A stretch of DNA of 64,000 bases from Gleimia europaea ACS-120-V-Col10b (GTDB lineage Bacteria; Actinomycetota; Actinomycetes; Actinomycetales; Actinomycetaceae), in contig NZ_KE150266.1 of the NCBI RefSeq assembly GCF_000411155.1, forward strand, positions 806,001 through 870,000, in the 5' to 3' direction. Shown in pieces: positions 52,800 to 61,291 of the stretch. The notes under the pieces were generated by a model. It saw only the letters and a list, made by a program, of their open reading frames with translations. It was not told the DNA's origin and ran no database searches. A program made the position numbers and the translations under genes. Position 1 is the stretch's first letter. Each line of letters starts with the position of its first letter.

Positions 52800-53651
52800 C
52801 TAAAAGTCCAAACCTCTAAGCTGGTTCGGATCCTTTATTGCGTAGCTTCCGGCTAAACGTTTCTCAGCATCCTGCCACATGCGCCCGAGCCGAACAGCCT
52901 CCGCGCTACTCATTATTTTCCGGTTCTTGTAATAAAAGGTACCTGGAGTAAAAGTAATCTCTCCAAGGTAAATACCATTCACAGTGTTGTACAGGTCCAC
53001 GCGACAGAACGCTGTTGCCACCGCAGTAGAAATCCTCTTTGCAACGTTCAGTAGCTCCTGCCAGTTTTCCGGCACCTGGGATTCAACAATCGATTCCAGA
53101 TGTGACATCCCCGGCGCAATCCCATAACGATTAGGCAAATCGGGGAAAGGCATAAAATCACCATCGAAATACATGGCTTCTACCGGATTTTCGAGATGTT
53201 GTTCCATTAAGATCATGCCGATTTCACCTTGAAAACAGTAAAAGCGGATGTCTGCAGGCGGCACCGAACCATCTATGCCCACGAGGAGCTCTTCGGCTAT
53301 AAAAACGTCATTAATTGGACTGTCCGAGTAGCGCGCGCTGACATCATGAGCCTCCTCAATGAGTTGCTCTGTGGAGAAGACATCGCAAGAAACGATATCT
53401 TCCCACTTGTCCTCCTTTCGTTCCAGCAATCTAACGCCAATGGAAGTAGAGGCAAACGCTGGCTTCAAGACAAACAACTTAGGTAACTGGCTTGCCAATA
53501 CGATTTCAATTGGGCCACTGATATAAATCGAAGGCGCCCGCACACCGATCAGGTCAGCGAATTGCCTCGTACGCGCCTTCGCTCCGAGATATGACGGCAA
53601 GAATTCATCTCGCCCTGCCAAGCGTCGTTCCAACAGTGAAAAGTAATCCAT
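52800..53651 (-). CDS. TupA-like ATP-grasp ligase
   Basis: A 283-residue ATP-grasp protein matching the TupA-like family named after the teichuronopeptide gene of alkaliphilic Bacillus. Visible motifs: KLFVLKPAFAS with Lys63, FIAEELL (117-123), ADIRFYCFQGEIGMILME (133-150), FCRVDLYNTVNGIYLGEITF (215-234) with Glu231 as a likely metal ligand. ATP-grasp enzymes join a carboxylate to an amine through an acyl phosphate. With UDP-ManNAcA made by this locus, amide modification of a uronic acid is the natural guess. Lies 12 bp after the upstream transferase gene. Confidence 0.82.
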   Translation of the reverse strand: MDYFSLLERRLAGRDEFLPSYLGAKARTRQFADLIGVRAPSIYISGPIEIVLASQLPKLFVLKPAFASTSIGVRLLERKEDKWEDIVSCDVFSTEQLIEEAHDVSARYSDSPINDVFIAEELLVGIDGSVPPADIRFYCFQGEIGMILMEQHLENPVEAMYFDGDFMPFPDLPNRYGIAPGMSHLESIVESQVPENWQELLNVAKRISTAVATAFCRVDLYNTVNGIYLGEITFTPGTFYYKNRKIMSSAEAVRLGRMWQDAEKRLAGSYAIKDPNQLRGLDF

Positions 53652-53663
53652 AGTCTCATCTTT

Positions 53664-55559
53664 CTAGTTAAATCCGGAAATTGCGGTAGAGACATCGGGG
53701 CTACCTATAAGCCTTGAATGGCGCAGGATCTCCACCGAGTTCGCCTTCCATGTATGAGAACTCCCTAACCGATTCTGTGTAAAACCGTATCGGCCAGTGG
53801 CCCAAATCTTACCCCCCGAATCCGATACTGCCTTAAGGAATGCCGTGTCTTCACCCGAGCCGACATCCTCGAAACCGATATTCAACATGGTCTCACGCCT
53901 AGCCACGATAGTAGGGCCAGATACGAAGCCAGTGAAAAAGTGCTCCTGCCCCGGATAGGTAATTACCGAACGCCTGACACCATTGAGATACAACGTGACA
54001 AAGTGGCTTTTCTTCCCGCACACATCCGCTGCCATCGAATCAATAGCATCAGCCTGTTCTAACAAGTAAAACGGCTCATAATCGTCGTCATCATCGAATT
54101 TAGCCACAATAGGATAATCCGCTCGCGCGATCAGAAAATTGTAGATGCTACCTAAACTAATAGTCTCATCCTGATAAAACCACTGCGCGTTCAAGGCCAG
54201 ATCGTTAGCCAGGTTCTTATGCTCCGGAGTGGCTTCGAAACCATGCGTAGCTACTAGCAGTTGTACCTCGACTCCAACCTGCTTTCCTACTTGTTTCAGC
54301 AGGTGCGGAATCTGGTTTGGCCTATTTGTGGCTGCCATAATCGATACTCGAGGTTTTCCAACCACGTGATTATTCAGGCCGACTCGTTTCAAGATTTCAT
54401 CAACGCGATGAGAATAAGTATGTCCCAAAAGAATTTTCATGCGCGCCTCATAAGCCAATTCGTCACGCAAATCCGGAGACATCCGTAGAGCTTTTATCCA
54501 GTTAGCCGCCTCATCGCTATCTGCTACCTGAACAACTCCATTTCCAAAGACGCCTTCTAACGCTGGGCTCGACGCGGAAATGACCGGCGTGCCGCAGGCC
54601 AGAACCTCGAAAACCCGCCGAGAAAACATCGTCGTGCTATTCGGAATAGAATTAACATTCAGAAAACAGTTGTACGACCTGTACGCACGAAGCATCTGTT
54701 CATACGTCAACTCGCCTTTTACATACGGTTGATACTCTTCGGGGAACCGATATTCGGAACCGACATCCTGAAATCTTGAATAGATGTCTAAACTTCCCGA
54801 GCCGGGCGTTATCGATTTAAGCGTGCCTTCTAGCAGCATGTTAATTTGTTCGGCACGTTCCGGGAACTTGTGATTGAAATAAGTTCCCGCAAAACATACA
54901 TCCCCTGGTTTAGTTGAGCGACTACCAGGGTTGTGAATAACCGGTTGCGCTCCAAATAGGAGGGCCCCCACACGGTCATGTTTGAGCACCTTTTTGTAAC
55001 GCTCAATCAGATCCCGCTCGGTGGTAAACACCCAATCAAATATTTTTGCGGTGTCGATGAAGTCGTCGAAGTGATACGGATCTTCCTTATTCCAAAATAC
55101 GGTGGGAATACCGAGCTCTTTGCAGGCAGCCACAAGCTCTCGCAGGGCTTCAGAGGGCGCGGAACTACCCGTCAGCTGATATTGCCACGCATCCGAGTTC
55201 CCATGCCAAGCAGACTCCACAAATAGAAGGTCTAAGCTCTCATAGTGATCACGCCAGTCACTAGGTCGCAACGGAATCTGCTGCCACTCGTAACCAAATG
55301 CCAATTCGGAAAACGGATCCAAGATCGTACCGACACGCATTGCACGGCGAGGTTCTGTTACCGGCAGGTCGAAACCCCTACTAAACTGCTGCCAGTTCGC
55401 CGCCGCACCGTCAAGGTGCCCCTGGCTACGGTCTACTCCAGCACCATTCTCAGCTCGAAAACGCCGCAACCCTGCCCACCCTGCGAATCGAAAATGCCAA
55501 AATGCTCGTCTGGCATATTGGATTTTTTGGGCGAGCATTTCCCCACTATTTCTTGTCAT
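53664..55559 (-). CDS. Dual glycosyltransferase: CgeB-like GT-B domain fused to GT2 domain
   Basis: A 631-residue protein. Residues 75-395 form a CgeB-like GT-B unit with TVFWNKEDPYHFDDF (153-167), CFAGTYFNHKFPER (222-235), LNVNSIPNST and VFEVLACGTPVISA (316-329). Residues 403-620 form a GT2/GT-A unit with VSIMAATNRPNQI, the metal-binding run KFDDDDDY (Asp489-493) and GSGEDTAFLKAV. Two sugar transfers by one protein are implied. No membrane helix; N-terminal 30 residues are amphipathic. 30 bp after wecC, same operon. Paralogue of the two genes at 56986 and 58907. Confidence 0.8.
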   Translation of the reverse strand: MTRNSGEMLAQKIQYARRAFWHFRFAGWAGLRRFRAENGAGVDRSQGHLDGAAANWQQFSRGFDLPVTEPRRAMRVGTILDPFSELAFGYEWQQIPLRPSDWRDHYESLDLLFVESAWHGNSDAWQYQLTGSSAPSEALRELVAACKELGIPTVFWNKEDPYHFDDFIDTAKIFDWVFTTERDLIERYKKVLKHDRVGALLFGAQPVIHNPGSRSTKPGDVCFAGTYFNHKFPERAEQINMLLEGTLKSITPGSGSLDIYSRFQDVGSEYRFPEEYQPYVKGELTYEQMLRAYRSYNCFLNVNSIPNSTTMFSRRVFEVLACGTPVISASSPALEGVFGNGVVQVADSDEAANWIKALRMSPDLRDELAYEARMKILLGHTYSHRVDEILKRVGLNNHVVGKPRVSIMAATNRPNQIPHLLKQVGKQVGVEVQLLVATHGFEATPEHKNLANDLALNAQWFYQDETISLGSIYNFLIARADYPIVAKFDDDDDYEPFYLLEQADAIDSMAADVCGKKSHFVTLYLNGVRRSVITYPGQEHFFTGFVSGPTIVARRETMLNIGFEDVGSGEDTAFLKAVSDSGGKIWATGRYGFTQNRLGSSHTWKANSVEILRHSRLIGSPDVSTAISGFN

Positions 55560-55589
55560 AGCTTGCTAACGCTCTAGACGAAGCTCACC

Positions 55590-56834
55590 TTATTTCCGCC
55601 ACAAGCCCGTGGTATCAATCAACGTCTTGTCTGCAGACGCCGCCAGATCAAAGCTTGCAAACTCGCGGTGAGACACTAAGAGCACCAGGACGTCTGCCTC
55701 ATCAATCACCTGCTTCGCTTCGGCGAACTCGACGTTTGCATACTCCTGAAGTTGGCGCGGAAGGCTGTCGATATTTGGTTCCACCGCCATAATTCGTGCT
55801 TCAGGATGTTCAGCAGCCACGCGAGTTGCGATATCCAGAGCAGGAGATTCTCGCAGATCGTCAATATTGGGTTTGAACGCGAGTCCTAGCAAACCAATGG
55901 TGGCAGAACCGCCTCTGCTCTTAACTGCTTCGTCAATCTTAGAGATGACCCAATCTGGCTTCGCGTCGTTAATCTCACGAGCCTGTTTAATCAGCTTCGC
56001 CGTCGGGGTAGCAGCCACGATAAACCAGGGGTCAACCGCGATACAGTGTCCTCCGACACCGGGCCCGGGCTGAAGAATATTAACCCGTGGATGACGGTTG
56101 GCAATCTCAATCAATTCCCAAACGTCGATGCCTTGCTCGTCACAAATCAGGCTCAACTCGTTGGCGTAAGCAATATTCACATCCCGGTACGCGTTCTCCG
56201 CCAGCTTACTCATTTCCGCTGTGCGCGCGTCGGTAAGAAGAATCTCGCCGGTACAACAAGAGCGGTACACCTCAGCCGCCCTCTCTGTAGCTTCAGGCGT
56301 TGTCCCGCCGATAATCCTGTCGTTAGTTCGCATTTCGATGATAATGCGACCAGGTAGCACTCGCTCGGGAGCGTGAGCGAATAAGATTCCCGGCTCACCG
56401 TTTCCCTTCGGATCACGCAGTTCCGGTCGCGCAGCGAACACACGCTCTTCCATACGATTCGTAGTGCCCGGTGGAACCGTGGACTCAAGAATCAAGAGCT
56501 CCCCGCCACGCAACTTCGGGATAATCGCGTCGGTCGCAGCGTCGATCGCAGTGGCGTCCAACCGGTTATTCTCATCAAGTGGCGACGGGACTGAAACGAT
56601 GTAAACCTCAACTTGGGGCATTTCTTTCTGCGCGGTCAAGTCACCCGATTCAACTGCTGCCGCCAAGGCCACTTCGAGCCCTTCTTCCACAAACGGTAGC
56701 TTCCCCGCTCGCACATAATCAATCGTGCGATCAGACACGTCAACCCCCGTTACTTTCCAGTTACTGTTGGCTAGTACCACGGCAGTAGGAAGACCAATGT
56801 AACCCAGGCCTACAACGGCGATTTCTTTTTTCAT
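55590..56834 (-). CDS. wecC: UDP-N-acetyl-D-mannosamine dehydrogenase
   Basis: A 414-residue UDP-sugar dehydrogenase: NAD loop GLGYIGLPTA (9-18), KLAENAYRDVNIAYANELS with Lys210, catalytic Cys264 in GVGGHCIAVDPWF, and GLAFKPNIDDLRESPAL in the C-terminal domain. It is of WecC type (oxidises UDP-ManNAc to UDP-ManNAcA with two NAD+); a UDP-Glc or UDP-GlcNAc dehydrogenase is less likely because wecB is in the same locus. Heads the minus-strand unit and is divergent from the gene at 56986. Confidence 0.88.
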   Translation of the reverse strand: MKKEIAVVGLGYIGLPTAVVLANSNWKVTGVDVSDRTIDYVRAGKLPFVEEGLEVALAAAVESGDLTAQKEMPQVEVYIVSVPSPLDENNRLDATAIDAATDAIIPKLRGGELLILESTVPPGTTNRMEERVFAARPELRDPKGNGEPGILFAHAPERVLPGRIIIEMRTNDRIIGGTTPEATERAAEVYRSCCTGEILLTDARTAEMSKLAENAYRDVNIAYANELSLICDEQGIDVWELIEIANRHPRVNILQPGPGVGGHCIAVDPWFIVAATPTAKLIKQAREINDAKPDWVISKIDEAVKSRGGSATIGLLGLAFKPNIDDLRESPALDIATRVAAEHPEARIMAVEPNIDSLPRQLQEYANVEFAEAKQVIDEADVLVLLVSHREFASFDLAASADKTLIDTTGLWRK

Positions 56835-56985
56835 AAAAGCTCAAGTCTCCGTATCGTATTTGTATTATCAAGATCTAGCATCATATATACCGCATTGACA
56901 TGCTCTCAGGAAGTCAAATTTGTATGGTATCGATAACGCGATTAAGTTAGCAGATCAACAATAAATCATTAAGGAGACAGGTATC
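56835..56985. other. Divergent promoter region between wecC and a glycosyltransferase gene
   Basis: 151 bp, AT-rich. For the plus-strand gene TTGTAT, 17 bp, TAAGTT is a possible promoter, followed by an AAGGAG site 9 bases before the ATG. For wecC, TGTCAA, 17 bp, TAGATC is possible. Both are weak matches. Confidence 0.35.
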
Positions 56986-58905
56986 ATGGGCGCATTCCAA
57001 TCGCAGATTGTTTTTGTGAAAAAAGCAGCCTGGAGCCTTCGAAACCAGGGTCTGTCTGGCGCACGCAGATACCTGCGTGGAAAAGGGATAAATATCCCCA
57101 GCGCAAGCAGAGTACGAAACTACTTTGCACCGACCTCTCTAAAATTCCAAAACTGGCCAATCCCTCCCGCGAATCGCCCAACCCATGAACTAACTGTCGG
57201 TGTAATCGCGGATGAGTTCTCCCGCCGCGCATACGAATACGAATGGAACGCGGTTTACCTCACGCCAAGCAAATGGAAGTCCGAACTAGATTCCACCAAA
57301 ATTGATTTCTTGTTCGTCGACTCTGCTTGGCAAATGGAGGCGAGCGAACCCTGGCAATACCAGATTTTAGGCAAAAGCGCTCCCAGCGAAGAACTCGTAA
57401 GGCTTGTCCGCTACTGCCAATCGGCCGGTATCCCAACTGTATTTTGGAATCGCGAAGATCCACCCCATTATGATGACGCCATTGAAACAGCAAGACTATT
57501 CGACTGGGTATACACAACAGATGCCAATCGCGTTCCAAGTTATATGAAAGACCTCGGTCATAAGAATGTGGGAGTATTGCCGTTTGCCGCTCAAGTGGCA
57601 ATCCACAATCCGATGGCGTTAATGGATGGTTTCGAGGTAGCCGAAAAACGCGATGTTGCCTTTGCAGGAGCGTATTACGGAAACAAATACCCCGAACGTC
57701 AAGCTCAATTAGAAACACTCCTGTCCGGAGCGATAAAAGCCGGGGAACGCCTCAAGTATGGTCTAGATATTTTTGCCCGAGATATGGGAGGCGGAAAACT
57801 CTATCGTTTTCCAAAAGAATTTCGACCAAATATTCGCGGCTCACTCACCTACCCTCAGACGCTTTCCGCCTACCGCGCATATCGCGCATTCATCAACGTG
57901 AACTCGGTTGTAGACAGTCCGACAATGAGCTCAATGAGATTATTTGAGTTGCCTGCCTGTGGAACTCCCATAATCTCCACACCAACACCCGCGACCACTA
58001 ATTTCTTCACGACAGACATGGTCGCTCAAATAAACACTCCAACTCAGGCAGAGTTTACTGTTCGATCCCTGGCTACGAATCCAGATTTAGCAGACCGAAT
58101 GGCATACCTGGCCCAGCAAGAAATCTGGCACAAACACACCTATACCCATCGAGTCGACCAGATTTTGCGAGATATCGGCATGGAGGACGCTGCCTACTGC
58201 CCTCCACGTGCCACCGCGATGATCTCTACAAACCGTCCCGGTCAAATCCGACATGTATTAGACACACTCGCCCGGCAACGCAATGTAGAAATGCAAGCAC
58301 TTATCGGCACACATGGGTTTGTTGCCACCAGCGAAGATCAAGCCTATGCCCGCGATCATAACCTTGAAATCCAGTGGGTTCCCCTAGATACAGAGCTTTC
58401 TTTGGGAGCGTGCTATAACCGGCTCATCGACCGAGCGGACGGGGACTACATTGCCAAGATTGATGACGACGACATTTATAGTTCAAACTATCTTTTCGAC
58501 TCATTACTTGCAGCAAGATATTCACGCGCTGACGTGGTAGGAAAGCACGCACATTACATGTATCTGGCGGATAAGAATCTAACTGTCTTACGTTTCCCCA
58601 AATGGGAAAACCGATTCACTCAGTTCGTTTCCGGCCCTACAATCCTTGGGTCGGCCAACATTATGAAACAGGTCCGCTTCGCAGATATAACCGAAGGCGA
58701 AGACTCCGACTTCCTCCGTCGCATAACCCAAAATGGCGGCACCATTTATTCGGCTCAGCGATTCGGCTTTACCCAGATGAGACAGGCGCAAAAGGCGACA
58801 CATACGTGGGCGATACCAAGCGAAGAGGTGATAGCTACCGGACGCATCTCCCATTGGGGACTTCCGAATGAGACAGAGTTCCCCTTGGAAGTGCCGAAAC
58901 TCTGA
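56986..58905 (+). CDS. Dual glycosyltransferase: CgeB-like GT-B domain fused to GT2 domain
   Basis: A 639-residue paralogue of the gene at 53664, with the same layout: CgeB-like unit (about 70-400) with TVFWNREDPPHYDDAI (151-166), AFAGAYYGNKYPER (225-238), INVNSVVDSPTM and LFELPACGTPIIS; GT2 unit (about 408-625) with MISTNRPGQI, KIDDDDIY (Asp493-496), SGPTILGS and EGEDSDFLRR (570-579). Plus strand, with a strong AAGGAG site. Its stop lies one base from the stop of the opposing gene at 58907. Sugar donors unknown. Confidence 0.8.
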   Translation: MGAFQSQIVFVKKAAWSLRNQGLSGARRYLRGKGINIPSASRVRNYFAPTSLKFQNWPIPPANRPTHELTVGVIADEFSRRAYEYEWNAVYLTPSKWKSELDSTKIDFLFVDSAWQMEASEPWQYQILGKSAPSEELVRLVRYCQSAGIPTVFWNREDPPHYDDAIETARLFDWVYTTDANRVPSYMKDLGHKNVGVLPFAAQVAIHNPMALMDGFEVAEKRDVAFAGAYYGNKYPERQAQLETLLSGAIKAGERLKYGLDIFARDMGGGKLYRFPKEFRPNIRGSLTYPQTLSAYRAYRAFINVNSVVDSPTMSSMRLFELPACGTPIISTPTPATTNFFTTDMVAQINTPTQAEFTVRSLATNPDLADRMAYLAQQEIWHKHTYTHRVDQILRDIGMEDAAYCPPRATAMISTNRPGQIRHVLDTLARQRNVEMQALIGTHGFVATSEDQAYARDHNLEIQWVPLDTELSLGACYNRLIDRADGDYIAKIDDDDIYSSNYLFDSLLAARYSRADVVGKHAHYMYLADKNLTVLRFPKWENRFTQFVSGPTILGSANIMKQVRFADITEGEDSDFLRRITQNGGTIYSAQRFGFTQMRQAQKATHTWAIPSEEVIATGRISHWGLPNETEFPLEVPKL

Positions 58906-58906
58906 T

Positions 58907-60463
58907 CTATTGAGAGAGCGATCCTAATACGCCGAAATGCCCCGGCAACTCCAGTTTGCTTGGCCCACCCGCGTGTATTTGCCTACCATTTGCTGTAAAT
59001 ACAGAATTGTCCACCGCCCAAGTATGACTTGTGCTGGATCGCGCCCTCACGAACCCGAATCTAGAGCCTGCATAAATTGCGGCCCCCTTTTGCGAAGCTC
59101 TTCTGAGGAAATCACCGTCCTCCCCCGTTGAGATATCTGCAAACTTAATTTCGTCAGCGAAATCTCTGCTGCACAGCAACGTTGGTCCTGCAACCTCATG
59201 CACAAACTTATTCTCATCCGCTTCAAAACATAGAAGCGTACTGTCTAGCGATTCCAGATAAACAAACGTAGATCGTTTACCAACTATCTGCGCTTCGGAA
59301 TACCGGTGCGCTAAAACCGAGTCGAGAAGGTACGTAGCATCATAAAAGTCATCGTCATCCATTTTTGCAATGTATGAAGCATCAGCTCGCGCAATCATTT
59401 GATTGTAAATACTGCCCAACGATAAGTGACTATCTTGCTCAAGCCAGATGATCTCCAAGTTTAGATCCCTCGCTAGATTTCTGACCGATTCCGGAGCTTC
59501 AAAACCATGTGTTGAGATTATTGGCTGAAGATCGACTCCACGTTGCGCTGCCAAGTACTCGATGACGTGTACCAATTGTTCGGGACGAACTGTACTTACC
59601 ATGGGAGCAACAGAAATCTGACTATGCTGCGCGTTCTGGTTTCCAAGCGCCTTAATGATTTCGTTAGCCCTGTGCCGATAGGTATTAGAAAGCCAATAGT
59701 TCTGTCTGGCCACGTAAGCCTGCCGCATTCGGTCGATGTCATTATTGCCATCAGGAGCCGGGGACTCACACACGAGACCGTCACAGGCGTTGATTTCCAT
59801 GTGGCGTCGCGAGGGGCTGCCACCCGCTTGTTCGGTTGAGTCAACGAAATACTTGTACATGCGATAGGCACTAAGTTGTTCCTTGCACGGCAACCCTTCT
59901 ATCTTCTTAATGGGGGTCGCATTCTTTCGCTTCAACGTTTTGCCGTTAACTGTTATCACACGCGGGTTATGTACCATGGGCTGAACAGCTGGAGGAAGGT
60001 TTACTACTGCCGTAAATTGGGTACGCAGTTTTTCATCAATGCTGACTGTCGAATCGTCCAACCACAACACACTTGGAAGACTTAACTGCGTGCATCGAGC
60101 GAGAATTGCCGGCACATCTTCCCATATCCTCATTGACACAGCCGAACTTGTCACCAAGAGTAGATCCAAGGAATCGTCTAACTCGGATTGCCACTTGGTA
60201 ATGCTCAAAGGCACTTGCTGCCATTCATATGAGAAGCCCATCTCTATAGATGAACTAGCAATCACCGCCACTCGTGTAGGCAGTGGATCCAACGGTTGTG
60301 GCACAGGCCACTGCGGGAATACTCTACCGGCAACTTTTCGGGGTTCTTTCCCTCGGCGAGCAAGACGCTGACGCCGCAAATACTCTCTTGTGGCTCCGCC
60401 AATACCTGCACGCGAGTACTGCCAGGCGCGGCGAATCTTGTAAACTAGGGTAACAGTTTTCAT
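58907..60463 (-). CDS. GT2 glycosyltransferase with a reduced CgeB-like N-terminal half
   Basis: A 518-residue paralogue of the genes at 53664 and 56986. The GT2 half (about 283-500) is intact: PMVSTVRPEQLVHV, KMDDDDFY (Asp369-372), AGPTLLCS, TGEDGDFLRRASQ. The first half is about 115-120 residues shorter. The FWNxED segment is replaced by SVLWLDDSTVSID, the FAGxYxxxKxPER segment is gone, and the ACGTP donor loop reads NACDGLVCES. The GT-B half is probably inactive; the frame is intact and not a pseudogene. Divergent from the gene at 60556. Confidence 0.75.
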   Translation of the reverse strand: MKTVTLVYKIRRAWQYSRAGIGGATREYLRRQRLARRGKEPRKVAGRVFPQWPVPQPLDPLPTRVAVIASSSIEMGFSYEWQQVPLSITKWQSELDDSLDLLLVTSSAVSMRIWEDVPAILARCTQLSLPSVLWLDDSTVSIDEKLRTQFTAVVNLPPAVQPMVHNPRVITVNGKTLKRKNATPIKKIEGLPCKEQLSAYRMYKYFVDSTEQAGGSPSRRHMEINACDGLVCESPAPDGNNDIDRMRQAYVARQNYWLSNTYRHRANEIIKALGNQNAQHSQISVAPMVSTVRPEQLVHVIEYLAAQRGVDLQPIISTHGFEAPESVRNLARDLNLEIIWLEQDSHLSLGSIYNQMIARADASYIAKMDDDDFYDATYLLDSVLAHRYSEAQIVGKRSTFVYLESLDSTLLCFEADENKFVHEVAGPTLLCSRDFADEIKFADISTGEDGDFLRRASQKGAAIYAGSRFGFVRARSSTSHTWAVDNSVFTANGRQIHAGGPSKLELPGHFGVLGSLSQ

Positions 60464-60555
60464 ATAGAATCTCGCAACAAAACGTATTCTACATCTGGTT
60501 GCCCAGGCAAAAGAAGTCAGTTTTGCAATATGTATAAAGTGGGAGTGGCGCTATC

Positions 60556-61254
60556 TTGAAACGTATCGTAGCAGTTCTATCGGGATTAGCTATCCTGGTT
60601 GGGATTGGAATATACGGTTACCACAGCAACGCCTATGGGCCAGTCGTTAACTCGTACGAAAAGGCGGTAGCCGAAGAAACCGGGCAATTCAATGCCCTTT
60701 CAGATCAAATCAAGGTTGCCGAGAAAAGCCTGGCGAAGTGCTCATCTCAGAAAATAGTGCTCCAAGAATGTAAAAATCTTGCGAATGTCCTGAAAGACGC
60801 CAAAAACATTCAACAGACCACTCCTGTTGAGAAAGAATCTCCTCGCTCGACGTATAAGCGGAGTCGCCAGAAAGTAGTTGAGAATACCAAACAGGCGAAG
60901 CGAGCCCGAGAACTTATTGAGAACGCTCTCAAAGCTCTACGGGAAGCAGAAAAGACAGCCCCCAGCGTGACTGAGCCCAGCGAGAAGCCCTCGGAGACCG
61001 AAACAGAAGCTGATAACGACTCTGACGAAGAAGCATACATCCCAGAAGAAGAGGAGGCGCAAGACCAGTTTGTTCCTGCTCCGCAACAGCCTGAAGCACC
61101 GGCACCAGCTTCACCTGGGAACGTGTATCCGCAACCGGCACCTCCCGCTCCAGCCCCACCTGAGGAACAACCCGAACCGCCTCATGAGCCGTCGCCTCCA
61201 CAACCGGACACCCCTGCTCCGCCCGAGCCTCCCTACGGCGACGAGGTTCCTTAA
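60556..61254 (+). CDS. Membrane-anchored or secreted Pro/Glu-rich protein of unknown function
   Basis: A 232-residue protein not recognised. A hydrophobic segment at about 4-22 looks like a signal anchor with no clear cleavage or lipobox. Residues 30-133 are charged and helical, probably coiled coil, with two cysteines (62 and 72) that could pair outside the cell. Residues 134-170 are acidic and 171-232 are Pro/Glu-rich, a composition typical of wall-spanning segments. There is no LPXTG motif. TTG start at 60556 with GGGAG about 10 bases before it. Lies among glycosyltransferase genes, so a role in the wall or polymer is plausible but unproven. Confidence 0.65.
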   Translation: MKRIVAVLSGLAILVGIGIYGYHSNAYGPVVNSYEKAVAEETGQFNALSDQIKVAEKSLAKCSSQKIVLQECKNLANVLKDAKNIQQTTPVEKESPRSTYKRSRQKVVENTKQAKRARELIENALKALREAEKTAPSVTEPSEKPSETETEADNDSDEEAYIPEEEEAQDQFVPAPQQPEAPAPASPGNVYPQPAPPAPAPPEEQPEPPHEPSPPQPDTPAPPEPPYGDEVP

Positions 61255-61291
61255 CCGACAAACCCTACTGCATCGAGAGCTCCGTGGCGGC

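Noticed and set aside
58907..60463. Calling the 518-residue glycosyltransferase a pseudogene
   Set aside because: The frame is uninterrupted and the GT2 half keeps all catalytic motifs; only the first half is reduced.
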